A stretch of 39,829 nt of DNA from CBETVX01 sp965539935 (GTDB lineage: Bacteria; Bacillota; Clostridia; Peptostreptococcales; Caminicellaceae), in assembly GCA_965539935.1 (NCBI GenBank), contig CBETVX010000026.1, positions 1 through 39,829 on the forward strand, in the 5' to 3' direction. Of this stretch, positions 7,371 through 16,259 are shown in pieces (within the stretch, counting starts at the first letter, position 1; each line of letters begins with the position of its first letter). Made by a program: the position numbers and the translations under genes. The notes beneath the pieces are model-generated. The model saw nothing but the letters and a program-made list of their open reading frames with translations. It did no database searches and was not told where the DNA came from.

Positions 7371-9095
7371 CTATTGCTTCCTTATATATTCTAAACAACT
7401 ATCACATAATTCCTTGTTTTTTTCATAGTCAGCATTATAATACTCTCCACACCTTATGCACTTAACTATTTCATTTTTATATCCACAATTAATACATACT
7501 CCAAGATTTTTATAATTTTCATCTATACATACATATGGCTCTCCACACTCACTACATTCAAACGCTCCAACAGGTAACTCTCCACCATTTTTTAAAACTC
7601 TATACTTCATTAAATCAATCTCTTTTCTAAGACTAGGAAATACACTTTCTACGTATTCTTCTAGTATATCAACAAATTCTTTTAAAGAATTATCATCAAA
7701 TTCATCTTCTATTTCTGGCATGTAATATCCCTGTTCACTGTTCCAAACTGCTTCTCCATTAATATATTTCACTTCTTTACACACTTCAACTTGGCTTGCT
7801 TTAAATACTTCAAATATAGCTTCACTTGTCTCACCTTCACCAGCATTGATTAAAAATGAAACTTGAACTTTAAGCTCTTCGTCATATAATTTACTATATA
7901 TACTAAAAATATATTGACTACTATATATATTTTTAATATTATTCAAATTTGTCAGCTCTATATCGCTTCGAAAATAAAAAGCATCTCTAATCCATTCATA
8001 TAGCTGTTCTATTTTATGGCAATATAATTTGAATATCTCTTCCTCATCTCTAATTTCAACTCCAGATTCAGACTCAATTATCTCATTTAATACATCTTTT
8101 TCTAACTTCTCTTCTTGTAGCAATAAATAATTTTGTTCTTTCTCCTCAATTGATAGCATGTCTTCACTCACCTTGTCTATTGCTTCTATTAATATTTTCT
8201 CAAGTTTCTCTGCATTGTTTTTTATTTTATTATATGATTCATAGTCAAGCAACTTATTATGAGCTATATGATTTCTATTCTTACAGAAATTTTCCATTTC
8301 TAATTGAAATTCATCGTCTAAGTATCTACTGAATATTGAATCCCAAAAATCTATTTTGCAAATAAGTTGGGTTTTTAATTTTTCCTTTAATTTCTGATTT
8401 AAATTTTGGTCCAACCCACTGTTTAATATCAAATTTTCTATTTCAGTATCATATTTCGGTTCCCACTTCTCATACTTTAAATTTATCAGATTAAATAAAT
8501 CATTTGTATCAATTGATAATAAGCATTCATCTATATTTTTATAATCAAAAACAGTTCTTTTAAAATCTACTAGCCTTTTTTGGTACTTTAATTTCATTTT
8601 ATACGGAGCAAAAACTTCCCACCAGTTTATACCATAATATTTAATTAGCGTATCATTTATTAATTGCCTAGTTAAATTCTCTACATTATGAATATGATAA
8701 TAAAGTTTTTGTGATAAATATATAGACTGCCTATCATATAGCCAAATACACTTTTCCCAATTTTTTATCATTTTATTTTTCAATGCTATTTTTAATTGAT
8801 GCAATCCTTCATCAAAAGCCACTTCTTTTTCTTTGTCATTTTCTTCAACTGAACTAATCTCAATTAATAATTGTGAAATTTTCTCATATGTTCTGAAATC
8901 ATATTCAACCCTATAAGTGTTCTCATTTGTCAATTGTACTAAATAAGATTCAATACTTATTTTTTTGACTGCCGATTCTTTTTTTAAATCTTTTATAAAT
9001 TGACTATTACTTAATATTTCTTCCATAATTTTATTTGTATAAGTTTCTCTATCATCAATTGAATTAACATTATTAATAAATACAAATTTAATCAT
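7371..9095 (-). CDS. HEPN-like domain protein with C-terminal zinc ribbons
   Basis: This 574-residue protein starts at ATG 9095 behind GAGAGG. The segment IHNVENLTRQLIND (135-148), followed by YYGINWWE, resembles the first conserved helix of Swt1/ApeA-type HEPN domains. About 130 residues later comes RNHIAH (274-279), which fits the RX4-6H active-site motif of HEPN ribonucleases. The C-terminus has four CxxC pairs (Cys514/517, 534/537, 546/549, 564/567), so one or two zinc ribbons. The middle (about 350-500) is acidic and unrecognised. HEPN RNases commonly act as abortive-infection or toxin effectors that cut RNA. The gene lies 40 bases upstream of the kinase gene. A kinase-controlled HEPN nuclease is a reasonable hypothesis but is not proven by the sequence. 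Confidence 0.75.
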   Translation of the reverse strand: MIKFVFINNVNSIDDRETYTNKIMEEILSNSQFIKDLKKESAVKKISIESYLVQLTNENTYRVEYDFRTYEKISQLLIEISSVEENDKEKEVAFDEGLHQLKIALKNKMIKNWEKCIWLYDRQSIYLSQKLYYHIHNVENLTRQLINDTLIKYYGINWWEVFAPYKMKLKYQKRLVDFKRTVFDYKNIDECLLSIDTNDLFNLINLKYEKWEPKYDTEIENLILNSGLDQNLNQKLKEKLKTQLICKIDFWDSIFSRYLDDEFQLEMENFCKNRNHIAHNKLLDYESYNKIKNNAEKLEKILIEAIDKVSEDMLSIEEKEQNYLLLQEEKLEKDVLNEIIESESGVEIRDEEEIFKLYCHKIEQLYEWIRDAFYFRSDIELTNLNNIKNIYSSQYIFSIYSKLYDEELKVQVSFLINAGEGETSEAIFEVFKASQVEVCKEVKYINGEAVWNSEQGYYMPEIEDEFDDNSLKEFVDILEEYVESVFPSLRKEIDLMKYRVLKNGGELPVGAFECSECGEPYVCIDENYKNLGVCINCGYKNEIVKCIRCGEYYNADYEKNKELCDSCLEYIRKQ

Positions 9096-9282
9096 AACAA
9101 CCTCTCTTTAAAGATTAGTTATTTCCTAAAATCCCTTTAGTTGTAGCAATTAAAATTTATAATAATATTGAAGGCAGAGTAATGATTGCCTCTACTTCAT
9201 ACAACATATCTTTTTTTAATATTCAAAACATTGTTTAATAAATTCTTTATACATTCCTTCATTAATTTTACTAATGTAATTT

Positions 9283-10389
9283 TTATTGCTCCTCAAAAAC
9301 TGCTGCTTCATAATATATAGAAGATTTCTTAACTTTTAAATCCATTATTAAATCATTTATTAATATAATAATTCGTATTGCTAATTTCGAGAACGCTGAA
9401 CAAAGCCAATCTTCATGAATCCCTTTATTTCCCATATTAAATGCTTTCTCAATTCTAGTTCCAATTTCATCAATTTCTATAGATAAATACTCTTGGTATA
9501 ACTTTGATTTTATTAATCTTTTATTGACATATTTTTTCAACCTATCCTTATATTTGTCCTTCTGTTTATTTGATGTAGCTGGCATTAAAACATCTGCTAA
9601 TTTTTCAAAGCATCTTCTAAAATTAGCTGCAATTTGGGCACATTCTGCTGGAGTATTATTATTTTTCTCCAGAGAAATTATTGCTGTAATGAGTTCTTCA
9701 AATGCTTGAGGTGCAATATCTTTAAGTTTGTATAAAACCTCTTCACTTCTAAATTCGCATTCGTCTTTTAGTATTCTTAAAACTTTTGCTGTATTGTAAG
9801 AGCTATCTGAATTTTCATTGGAATCAAAAATAGAAAATTTCATTCCAATATTTTTTTTATCTACAAAAATTGATAATAGACCATATTTTTCTTTAATCCA
9901 GGTCATTATTTCATCCGATAGCCATTCTTCATCACTAAACTCATTGTATAACAGTTTAATTTTCTTATCCTCTATTTTAGCTACATACGGTAAAACACTA
10001 TCAAAAACACTTAAATGTACTTTAGTTTCTAGAAATACTTGAGTAAATCCCAAATAATGTTTGTATGATTTTAAATTATTGTGTGTTTTTTCAATTAAGT
10101 TTCGCTTAATACAATCTATCTGAACTACATAAATGTTTTCAGTTGCTAAAATATTTAACGAATCTTCATTAGTCATTTGAAAATAGCCACCTTTAAAAGG
10201 TAATACAATGGCGGAAATTAAATTTCTTCTTTTCATTACATTTTTTTCAGGAACATTCAAAAATCCCCATAGACCTGCACGAATGTATGATTGATAACCG
10301 TCTAACTTTTCAACTCCTATATTTTCAAATACTTTACATAATGCATTGTAGTTTGGATATTCTTCTTTAAATAAAAACGCAACTCTCAT
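9283..10389 (-). CDS. Unknown protein with helical, HEPN-like C-terminal region
   Basis: This 368-residue protein starts at ATG 10389 behind GGAGGATAAAG. The N-terminal half (1-150) is mixed alpha/beta and begins MRVAFLFKEEYPNY; the stretch LISAIVLPFKGGYF is also conserved-looking. I do not recognise this half. The C-terminal half (about 200-355) is helical. It contains FRRCFEKLADVLMP (257-270) and, about 50 residues later, NKGIHEDW (321-328). An Arg/Glu-rich helix followed by a helix with N-x-x-x-H is the pattern of HEPN-like and DUF4145-like domains, but the canonical Arg of RX4-6H is not obvious, so this call is weak. It lies 187 bases upstream of the HEPN/zinc-ribbon gene on the same strand and is probably part of the same locus. 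Confidence 0.65.
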   Translation of the reverse strand: MRVAFLFKEEYPNYNALCKVFENIGVEKLDGYQSYIRAGLWGFLNVPEKNVMKRRNLISAIVLPFKGGYFQMTNEDSLNILATENIYVVQIDCIKRNLIEKTHNNLKSYKHYLGFTQVFLETKVHLSVFDSVLPYVAKIEDKKIKLLYNEFSDEEWLSDEIMTWIKEKYGLLSIFVDKKNIGMKFSIFDSNENSDSSYNTAKVLRILKDECEFRSEEVLYKLKDIAPQAFEELITAIISLEKNNNTPAECAQIAANFRRCFEKLADVLMPATSNKQKDKYKDRLKKYVNKRLIKSKLYQEYLSIEIDEIGTRIEKAFNMGNKGIHEDWLCSAFSKLAIRIIILINDLIMDLKVKKSSIYYEAAVFEEQ

Positions 10390-10636
10390 TCTTTATCCTC
10401 CTATTCCAAATTGCTATAAAACTATATTTATTTGAAACATCAAATCCTTTACTAACGCATAACATTTTTGATTTTTTATATATTATAAACTTCTTGTCCA
10501 CACCATTTATTTAGCAAATTATCTGTATAAATTCCAATCTCGCTTCTATTTCCATGAAATACAATGTCAGATTATAATTATATAAAATTACTACTTAACT
10601 TTACCGTTCAAAAACATATATCGTATTTATATATAT

Positions 10637-11635
10637 CTAACTTTCTATATCTCTTTGCAATTCTTCCATCTTTTCCATTCTTAATTGATGTAATGTCTTA
10701 TTATTTCCTTTCAAAATAGTCCATTCATAAATATTTACAGATGACCATTGTGTCACTTTTTCTCCCCAACGATTGAATGACATTATTTCACCTTTATATT
10801 TCACTTTTTGAATATCAATAACCTGGGCCTCTGAATTTGGATAATTTTTAATCTCAACTGTATCTCCTGATTTTATAATTCCCCATTCAAATAATTTATT
10901 CATTCTGGGTAAATACTTTCTGGTTATTTTACTTTGTCCACTTGCAGTAGTCTTATTATCCTCTATTTCAACATAATAATCATCTAGTTTTTGTAATGGC
11001 AGTATCTGATTTGACTGTATCAAAATCTGTTTTCCTATCTTTACTGGGGCAATTTCAATACAATTTATATCCACACCATTTTGGATTAACCAAGCTACTG
11101 CCGACAAAGTCTGAGCGTCAAAACCTGAAGCAACTAAAATAATCCTTTGCTTTCTATTAAATGTCATAACTGCATTGTTCTTTTCAAGAAATTCATTTAA
11201 TATCCTCTTTCCCTTTTCTTCTGGTGTAAGCTCACCTAATTCAAATTCATTATTGTATTTCAATATGTAGGGTGCAAATATTTTTTCTACTGCTTCATCA
11301 ACATTTTTTATTTTGGCATAACTTGCAGCATATCGAATAGCTTGAAATTCAAATGGCTCCTTTCTCATTTTTATATCATCTAAATCTCTTTTTATTTCAA
11401 TCAAAACTAAATTTCCATCTTTATCTATTGCAGTTAAATCACTTCTGCCTCTTTCTATATTCCTAACCTGTCTTCCAATTACCAATAGTGTTTCATCATC
11501 AATAATTATTTCAATATTTTTTCTCAAAAACTCTTCTATATGTTCTTCTTTAATATTTAAATCCTTGAATTGTAAAGTCTCTACATCTAAATTATCCACT
11601 TCAATCGAATTATTTATATTTACAGGAATCAACAT
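10637..11635 (-). CDS. NucS-like PD-(D/E)xK endonuclease with C-terminal RAMA-like domain
   Basis: This 332-residue protein starts at ATG 11635 behind AATGGAGGT. Residues about 25-110 show the DUF91/NucS-type nuclease core: GRSDLTAIDKDGNLVLIEIKRD, with Asp66 and the ExK pair Glu80/Lys82, then the QAIRYAASYA helix (98-107). The C-terminus (about 240-315) contains WGIIKSGDTVEIKNY and a later SFNRWGEKVTQWSSVNIYEW. This resembles the RAMA domain found with restriction and modification proteins, thought to recognise modified DNA. The architecture suggests a nuclease aimed at modified or foreign DNA. No methyltransferase is beside it. It sits 247 bases upstream of the unknown 368-residue gene and directly downstream of the CRISPR array, all in the same direction. 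Confidence 0.78.
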   Translation of the reverse strand: MLIPVNINNSIEVDNLDVETLQFKDLNIKEEHIEEFLRKNIEIIIDDETLLVIGRQVRNIERGRSDLTAIDKDGNLVLIEIKRDLDDIKMRKEPFEFQAIRYAASYAKIKNVDEAVEKIFAPYILKYNNEFELGELTPEEKGKRILNEFLEKNNAVMTFNRKQRIILVASGFDAQTLSAVAWLIQNGVDINCIEIAPVKIGKQILIQSNQILPLQKLDDYYVEIEDNKTTASGQSKITRKYLPRMNKLFEWGIIKSGDTVEIKNYPNSEAQVIDIQKVKYKGEIMSFNRWGEKVTQWSSVNIYEWTILKGNNKTLHQLRMEKMEELQRDIES

Positions 11636-11945
11636 GATTTTACCTCCATTTTTCTTCCGACATCCCTCTACTCATCTAATTCTATACTTAAACACCTTAA
11701 AATAAAATACCATGCATACCCTTTTGTTATTTTAAAATTTAATCTTCAAAGTAAATTTATCTCCTATAAAATTATACCTCAATCTTATCTGTAGTTCATT
11801 ATCATTAATGATTCTAACAGAAAATGACCCCAATAAGATTTTCTAACCTTATTAGAACCATGACTTTTTACAGAACTTTTCTGATTTGATAGAGCTTTTT
11901 AAAACCAAAGGTCCTTTAGTCTATAAAATAGCAATCAAAATTTCA
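11636..11945. other. Intergenic stretch with a decayed frame between nuclease gene and CRISPR array
   Basis: No intact gene is seen. On the minus strand one frame reads TKGPLVLKSSIKSEKFCKKS, then three stops, then KILLGSFSVRIINDNELQIR and ends in TLKIKF before the nuclease start. This looks like the tail of a broken coding sequence of unknown family. It lies at the trailer (old) end of the CRISPR array. Confidence 0.35.
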
Positions 11946-12573
11946 ATTTCAAATCCTCATAGGTAGACTATGAAGTGTAAATCTTCCTAATTCTGCTACT
12001 GTAGATGATTTGTTTCAATCCCTTATAGGTAGACTATAAACGACAGTCTTAGATATAGGACTTATATTCTTATATAAGTTTCAATCCCTTATAGGTAGAC
12101 TATAAACATTATTGCAAAATCTATTTTATCTTGTGGCTTTTCAAGTTTCAATCCCTTATAGGTAGACTATAAACAAGTTGGCAGTACATCTGTAAATAGG
12201 TCTAACTCCTGTTTCAATCCCTTATAGGTAGACTATAAACTATAATTGTACAAATTCTTCTTTAGAACTATCTTTAGTTTCAATCCCTTATAGGTAGACT
12301 ATAAACGAAGCTGTAGCTTCTTATTTATATCAGTTTCTACCATGTTTCAATCCCTTATAGCTAGACTATAAACCTTCTATTGGAGGAGTAGTTGACTCTA
12401 CTGATGCAAGTTTCAATCCCTTATAGGTAGACTATAAACATGTGCTTGAGTATGATTTAAGTGATCCTGTAACAATGTTTCAATCCCTTATAGGTAGACT
12501 ATAAACCTAGTCCTTTTATATTTCCAAAAACCATGTTTCTTTAGTTTCAATCCCTTATAGGTAGACTATAAAC
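11946..12573 (-). CRISPR. CRISPR array, ten repeats (one degenerate), nine spacers
   Basis: Thirty-base repeats, on the plus strand beginning GTTTCAATCC and ending GACTATAAAC, start at 12012, 12078, 12145, 12211, 12277, 12344, 12410, 12477 and 12544. A degenerate copy is at 11946-11975. The copy at 12344 has one change (G to C at its base 18). Spacers are 36-37 bases. The degenerate repeat marks the left end as the trailer, so the leader is at the right. On the minus strand each repeat ends in ATTGAAAC, the typical 8-base 5' handle of type I-B/III crRNAs, which supports minus-strand transcription. No cas gene lies on either side within the window, so Cas6 and effectors must act from elsewhere, or the array is an orphan. 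Confidence 0.97.
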
Positions 12574-12740
12574 CCATTTTCCCTTTGAAAATGCTACATT
12601 TTTGTAATTCTATATTTTTATAAAATTTCCTTCTTTTTTAACAAATTTTTTCAAATTCATTGTATTTTCTTAAATACAGTGAAATAAAAAATGTCGTCGA
12701 TCCCCAGGGGTTTTTACACTATTGGAGGTCGACGACAAAA
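12574..12740 (-). promoter_or_regulatory. CRISPR leader with inverted repeat
   Basis: This gene-free AT-rich stretch lies on the leader side of the array. At 12692-12700 TGTCGTCGA is exactly matched by TCGACGACA at 12729-12737, and the match extends to 14 positions with two mismatches. Between the arms lies CCCCAGGGGTTTTTACAC. The arms are about 120 bases from the first repeat. The G+C-rich arms stand out from their surroundings. Similar palindromes may recur in other clostridial leaders, but I cannot confirm that here. A protein-binding site or promoter-proximal element for array transcription or spacer integration is the likely role. Confidence 0.55.
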
Positions 12741-12829
12741 ATATATCTTAAAAATATCTATTAAAGATTAATATTGTATAAATTTAAAACTGGAATTATT
12801 AATAATCTATCTTATATCTTTTATGGGTT

Positions 12830-13150
12830 CTAATTTATCTTACTTTCCTTTGATGATTTGACTTGATTAATAGCCAACCCTATAATAATGCCTATTATAC
12901 ATAAAATAAAGGCTATAAGGGTAAAGGTGTCATTCATAAATATTGATACTATTCCTAAAGCAATGCAGAGTATCCCTCCTATAAATTCTATTATTCCAAC
13001 TCTTTTAGCATAGGAGTCATTTAGTTTACCCTTTTTCTTATCAGTTTGAAAATTATTAATCAGATTATATTTCCCTTTAAGCCAAATTGCATATCCAAAA
13101 CCAATAAATATCAATCCAACTAGAATTAGTGTTAATCTTAAAATATACAT
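12830..13150 (-). CDS. Small membrane protein, DUF3784-like
   Basis: The 106 residues contain three hydrophobic helices (about 3-23, 50-70 and 75-93). The stretch GYAIWLKGKYNLINNF (19-34) after helix 1 is the kind of motif seen in DUF3784 proteins of Firmicutes, whose function is unknown. The ATG at 13150 has AGGTGG about 8 bases upstream. It lies 37 bases after the SHOCT protein gene in the same direction and is likely co-transcribed with it. Confidence 0.7.
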   Translation of the reverse strand: MYILRLTLILVGLIFIGFGYAIWLKGKYNLINNFQTDKKKGKLNDSYAKRVGIIEFIGGILCIALGIVSIFMNDTFTLIAFILCIIGIIIGLAINQVKSSKESKIN

Positions 13151-13187
13151 ATTCTATACCACCTAAGAAAGATTTTCTCTTGTCTTT

Positions 13188-13559
13188 CTACCATTTTTCT
13201 CGCAAAATTTCTTCACGTTTCTTTTGAAATTCTTCATCGGTAATAAGACCATCTTCCTTTAGTCTGTTTAGTTTTCTAAGTCTTATTTCAAAATCATCAT
13301 TTATAGGTTTCGACTGACTATTGGTCTCTGTATCAGTACCATTGTCTATGTCTATCTCCCAGGATGCAACACCTTTGTCTCCAAAAAAGTTATAGGCTTG
13401 AACCCCTGTTATGGCCACTGCCATCAGCGTCCAAAATACACCAAACATACCTGCAGTAGGAATTACTACAAATAACCCAACAAAAACAAAAATAGTACCT
13501 ACTATCATACCAAACAATGATGATGCCTTACTTGGTTTAACTCTTATTCCCTTTGGCAT
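13188..13559 (-). CDS. Membrane protein with C-terminal SHOCT domain
   Basis: I place the start at the ATG at 13559 (MPKGIRVKPSK), which has AAGGGGG about 9 bases upstream. A longer frame from a TTG at 13592 has no such site and would run through it. The resulting 123 residues have two hydrophobic helices (about 15-60), a short polar linker, and a terminal SHOCT domain recognisable from LRKLNRLKEDGLITDEEFQKK (a short amphipathic helical pair found at the ends of many membrane and secreted proteins). SHOCT is thought to mediate oligomerisation; the specific role here is unknown. Confidence 0.78.
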   Translation of the reverse strand: MPKGIRVKPSKASSLFGMIVGTIFVFVGLFVVIPTAGMFGVFWTLMAVAITGVQAYNFFGDKGVASWEIDIDNGTDTETNSQSKPINDDFEIRLRKLNRLKEDGLITDEEFQKKREEILREKW

Positions 13560-14056
13560 AAAACTAGCCCCCTTAAAATAATAGATTTTCAAATTCAGTA
13601 TTATACACTTCTCATTTATAATCCTTTTTATACTTTATCTATCCCCTAATTTTCTTTTGTTAATCACCCTAAAAATTACTATTGAATTATCACCCTTTTA
13701 ATCCTATATTTCAAAATGAAATGTTTTTTAAATTAAGACTTTTAGAAAGTTTTTAAGGATTAATATTTTAATCTTGGCTATTATGTCTTACATTAATAAT
13801 ATATCATATAAAAGAATAGCAAGGAATAAACATTTCATTCTCCCCCGAAAAGTTCTTCACCCCTGCAAGACCACTGACTTACAACCCTAATATCTTTTCT
13901 TTCATTATCCCTGACTTAATATTCCTTTAAATATTTTTGCCCAGCAAAAAGGAGTAGTACCATCGGATTTTTACTCCAACTTTCCTACTCCTTTGAAGAA
14001 CTTTTTTACCTATAAACTATTATAATCCGACATCATTTCCCAGGAAATGATTTTAT
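13560..14056. other. Gene-free stretch downstream of glmS
   Basis: This stretch contains no credible coding frame. It holds the glmS terminator (separate entry) and AT-rich sequence that probably includes the promoter of the SHOCT/DUF3784 pair. I see no other structure. Confidence 0.5.
13946..13994 (-). terminator. Terminator of glmS
   Basis: AAAGGAGTAG (13948-13957) is a perfect inverted match to CTACTCCTTT (13985-13994). On the minus strand the stem is followed by a run of five U (13950-13946, partly within the stem). It lies about 65 bases after the glmS stop codon. Confidence 0.7.
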
Positions 14057-15883
14057 CTACTCTACAGTTACAGATTTTGCTAAGTTACGTGGTTTATCAA
14101 CGTCACAACCCCTCATAACTGCTGCATAGTATGCCAATAATTGATGAGGAATGATAGCAACAATGCTTGATAATAAATCACTAGTTTTTGGTATATATAT
14201 TACTTTATCTGCTGCCTTTTCAACTTCTTTATTATCTTCATGGGCTATTGCTATTACATAAGCTCCTCTAGCTTTTACTTCTTTAACATTTGATACCATC
14301 TTTTCAAATAGTTTTTCTTGAGTAAGAGTGGCAATTACTGGAGTATTTTCTTCAATTAGGGCTATTGTACCATGTTTTAATTCACCTGCAGCAAAGGCTT
14401 CTGCATGCATATAGGATATTTCTTTGATTTTTAATGCCCCTTCTAATGAAAGGTTAAAGTCTAGACCTCTACCAATATAGAAAGCATGCTCCTTATCCTT
14501 AATATTTGCCGCCAACTCTTTAATTTCATCAGCTCTATCTAAAACACTCTGTACTTTATCTGAAGTTTCTTTTAATTCTTCTATCATTTTAAAATACTCT
14601 TCTTTTGTAATTATCCCCTTCGTATCTGCCATATATAATGCAATCATATAAAAAGCAACTAATTGAGTAGTGTATGCCTTTGTTGAAGCTACTGCTACCT
14701 CTGGTCCAGCCCATGTATAGAATACATCATCAGCTTCTCTAGCTATAGATGATCCAACTACATTTGTTACGGCTAGAACCCTTGCTCCTTTTCTCTTACC
14801 TTCCCTAAGTACAGCTAATGTATCAGCAGTTTCTCCAGACTGGCTTACTACTATCAGTAAAGTTTTTTCGTCAATAAATGGTTCCCTATATCTGAATTCT
14901 GACGCTACATCTGTTTCTACTGGAATTTTAGCTATTTTTTCGATTGCATATCTCCCAACTATTCCAGCATTATATGCTGTACCACAGGCAACTATATATA
15001 CTTTATTTATACCATCTAAATCTTCTTTTGTTAGTTTTATATCATCAAGTTTAATCTTACCGTTTTCATCTAATCTTCTAATAAGTGTTTCTTTTATACC
15101 ATTTGGTTGTTCTAGTATTTCTTTTATCATAAAGTGGTCATATCCACCCTTAGAAGCTGCTTCTACATCCCAAGTTACATTATATACATCCTTTTGTACT
15201 TTTTCTTTGTTTTCATTAAAGATTTCAACTTCTTTATCAGTAAGATGAATAACTTCCCCATTTTCTAAGAAATATACCTGTCTAGTGTACTTTAAAAGGG
15301 CTGGTATATCTGATGCAATAAAGTTCTCATTTTCACCAACACCAACTATTAATGGGCTATCCTTTCTAGCTGCCACAATTTCACCTGGGTTTTCTTTAGA
15401 TATAACTCCTATTGCATAAGCACCTCTTAACTTATCTATAGCCTTAAATACAGCCTCTAATAAATCTCCTTCATAGTAGTAGTCAACTAAATGCACAATT
15501 ACTTCTGTATCGGTTTCTGATTTAAATTCTACTCCTTCACCTATTAGCCATTCCTTTACTTTCATATAGTTTTCAATAATACCGTTATGAACTACTGCTA
15601 TTGTATCACTCATATTTAAATGAGGATGGGCATTTTCATCGGATGGTTCTCCATGGGTTGCCCATCTAGTATGACCTATTCCTAGACTTCCCTTTATAGG
15701 CTTCTTATTTATACTTTCTTCTAATACGGCTAGTCTTCCCTTATACTTCTGGTATTTGATTGCATCTCCTGTATGAACAGCAACCCCTGCTGAGTCATAT
15801 CCTCGATACTCCAATCTTGATAATCCGTCTACAATAACATCACTAGCCTCTCTAAATCCTACGTATCCAACTATTCCACACAT
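14057..15883 (-). CDS. glmS: Glutamine-fructose-6-phosphate aminotransferase (isomerizing)
   Basis: GlmS makes glucosamine-6-phosphate from fructose-6-phosphate and glutamine, the first step toward UDP-GlcNAc for peptidoglycan. The 608-residue length is typical. It begins MCGIVGYVGF with nucleophile Cys2 exposed after Met removal. GHTRWATHGEPSDENAHPH and the TDTE motif of the glutaminase domain follow, then two SIS sugar-isomerase domains (CGTAYNAG, SQSGETADT, VASTKAYTTQ) and the C-terminal KPRNLAKSVTVE tail. Expression is expected to be controlled by the glmS ribozyme in its 5' leader. In Firmicutes glmS often follows glmM; here the mtl genes lie between them. Confidence 0.98.
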   Translation of the reverse strand: MCGIVGYVGFREASDVIVDGLSRLEYRGYDSAGVAVHTGDAIKYQKYKGRLAVLEESINKKPIKGSLGIGHTRWATHGEPSDENAHPHLNMSDTIAVVHNGIIENYMKVKEWLIGEGVEFKSETDTEVIVHLVDYYYEGDLLEAVFKAIDKLRGAYAIGVISKENPGEIVAARKDSPLIVGVGENENFIASDIPALLKYTRQVYFLENGEVIHLTDKEVEIFNENKEKVQKDVYNVTWDVEAASKGGYDHFMIKEILEQPNGIKETLIRRLDENGKIKLDDIKLTKEDLDGINKVYIVACGTAYNAGIVGRYAIEKIAKIPVETDVASEFRYREPFIDEKTLLIVVSQSGETADTLAVLREGKRKGARVLAVTNVVGSSIAREADDVFYTWAGPEVAVASTKAYTTQLVAFYMIALYMADTKGIITKEEYFKMIEELKETSDKVQSVLDRADEIKELAANIKDKEHAFYIGRGLDFNLSLEGALKIKEISYMHAEAFAAGELKHGTIALIEENTPVIATLTQEKLFEKMVSNVKEVKARGAYVIAIAHEDNKEVEKAADKVIYIPKTSDLLSSIVAIIPHQLLAYYAAVMRGCDVDKPRNLAKSVTVE

Positions 15884-15990
15884 AAAAAATCCTCCTTATT
15901 TTTTGTCACAACAAATAGACCTGAAAGTAATTTAAAATTTAAATTATTTCAAGTTATTTATTGGATATATTTTAAGGAGAAAGTTCTCAC

Positions 15991-16128
15991 TAAGACCTCT
16001 TTGTCCCTAGAATCACTTCTAGGTTTTGTAGGTCTTTAGGGCTGTGAGATCCCATAGGGCATCCGCCGAATCTTCGATAACCCTATTTCCTCGTCAACTC
16101 AATAGTCCATCTATCGAGTTCTGGCGCT
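15991..16128 (-). ncRNA. glmS ribozyme / riboswitch
   Basis: The leader of glmS read on the minus strand contains the hallmark glmS ribozyme core: AGCGCCAGAACTCGATAG, then GTTGACGAGG, then TTATCGAAGATTCGGCGGAT, ending near GGACAAAGAGGTC. Cleavage is expected between A (16128) and the G of GCGCCAG (16127). Glucosamine-6-phosphate acts as cofactor for self-cleavage, which destabilises the mRNA and lowers GlmS production. The spacing of about 110 bases from the ribozyme end to the glmS ATG is normal. The motif match is strong enough to assign without a covariance search. Confidence 0.95.
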
Positions 16129-16223
16129 TTTTGTTTTTTAACCTTCCCCATAATACATTATACTCTATATAAAGCTTTTTGTTAACTAGAAAATGAAGAA
16201 GTAATGAAATTTGTTATTTTTTT

Positions 16224-16257
16224 TACAATCACCTTTGCAAATGCAAAGGTAATTGTA
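16224..16257. terminator. Near-perfect hairpin just after ptsH
   Basis: TACAATCACCTTTGCA (16224-16239) pairs with TGCAAAGGTAATTGTA (16242-16257) with one mismatch and a 2-base loop, 2 bases beyond the ptsH stop codon. It is flanked by T8 on the left and TTTTATT on the right, as read on the plus strand. The U-tract therefore follows the stem only on the plus strand. It probably ends or stabilises the mtl-ptsH message, but it is not a textbook terminator for that strand. Confidence 0.5.
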
Positions 16258-16259
16258 TT

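Noticed and set aside
11720..11945. Possible cas-gene remnant at the CRISPR trailer
   Set aside because: The broken frame (LVLKSSIKSEKF, then KILLGSFSVRII) does not match any Cas motif that I can recognise, so no cas assignment is made.
1..12740. Prophage explanation for the accessory region
   Set aside because: No integrase, terminase, portal, capsid or lysis gene is visible; the only mobile-element genes are Tn7-like remnants.
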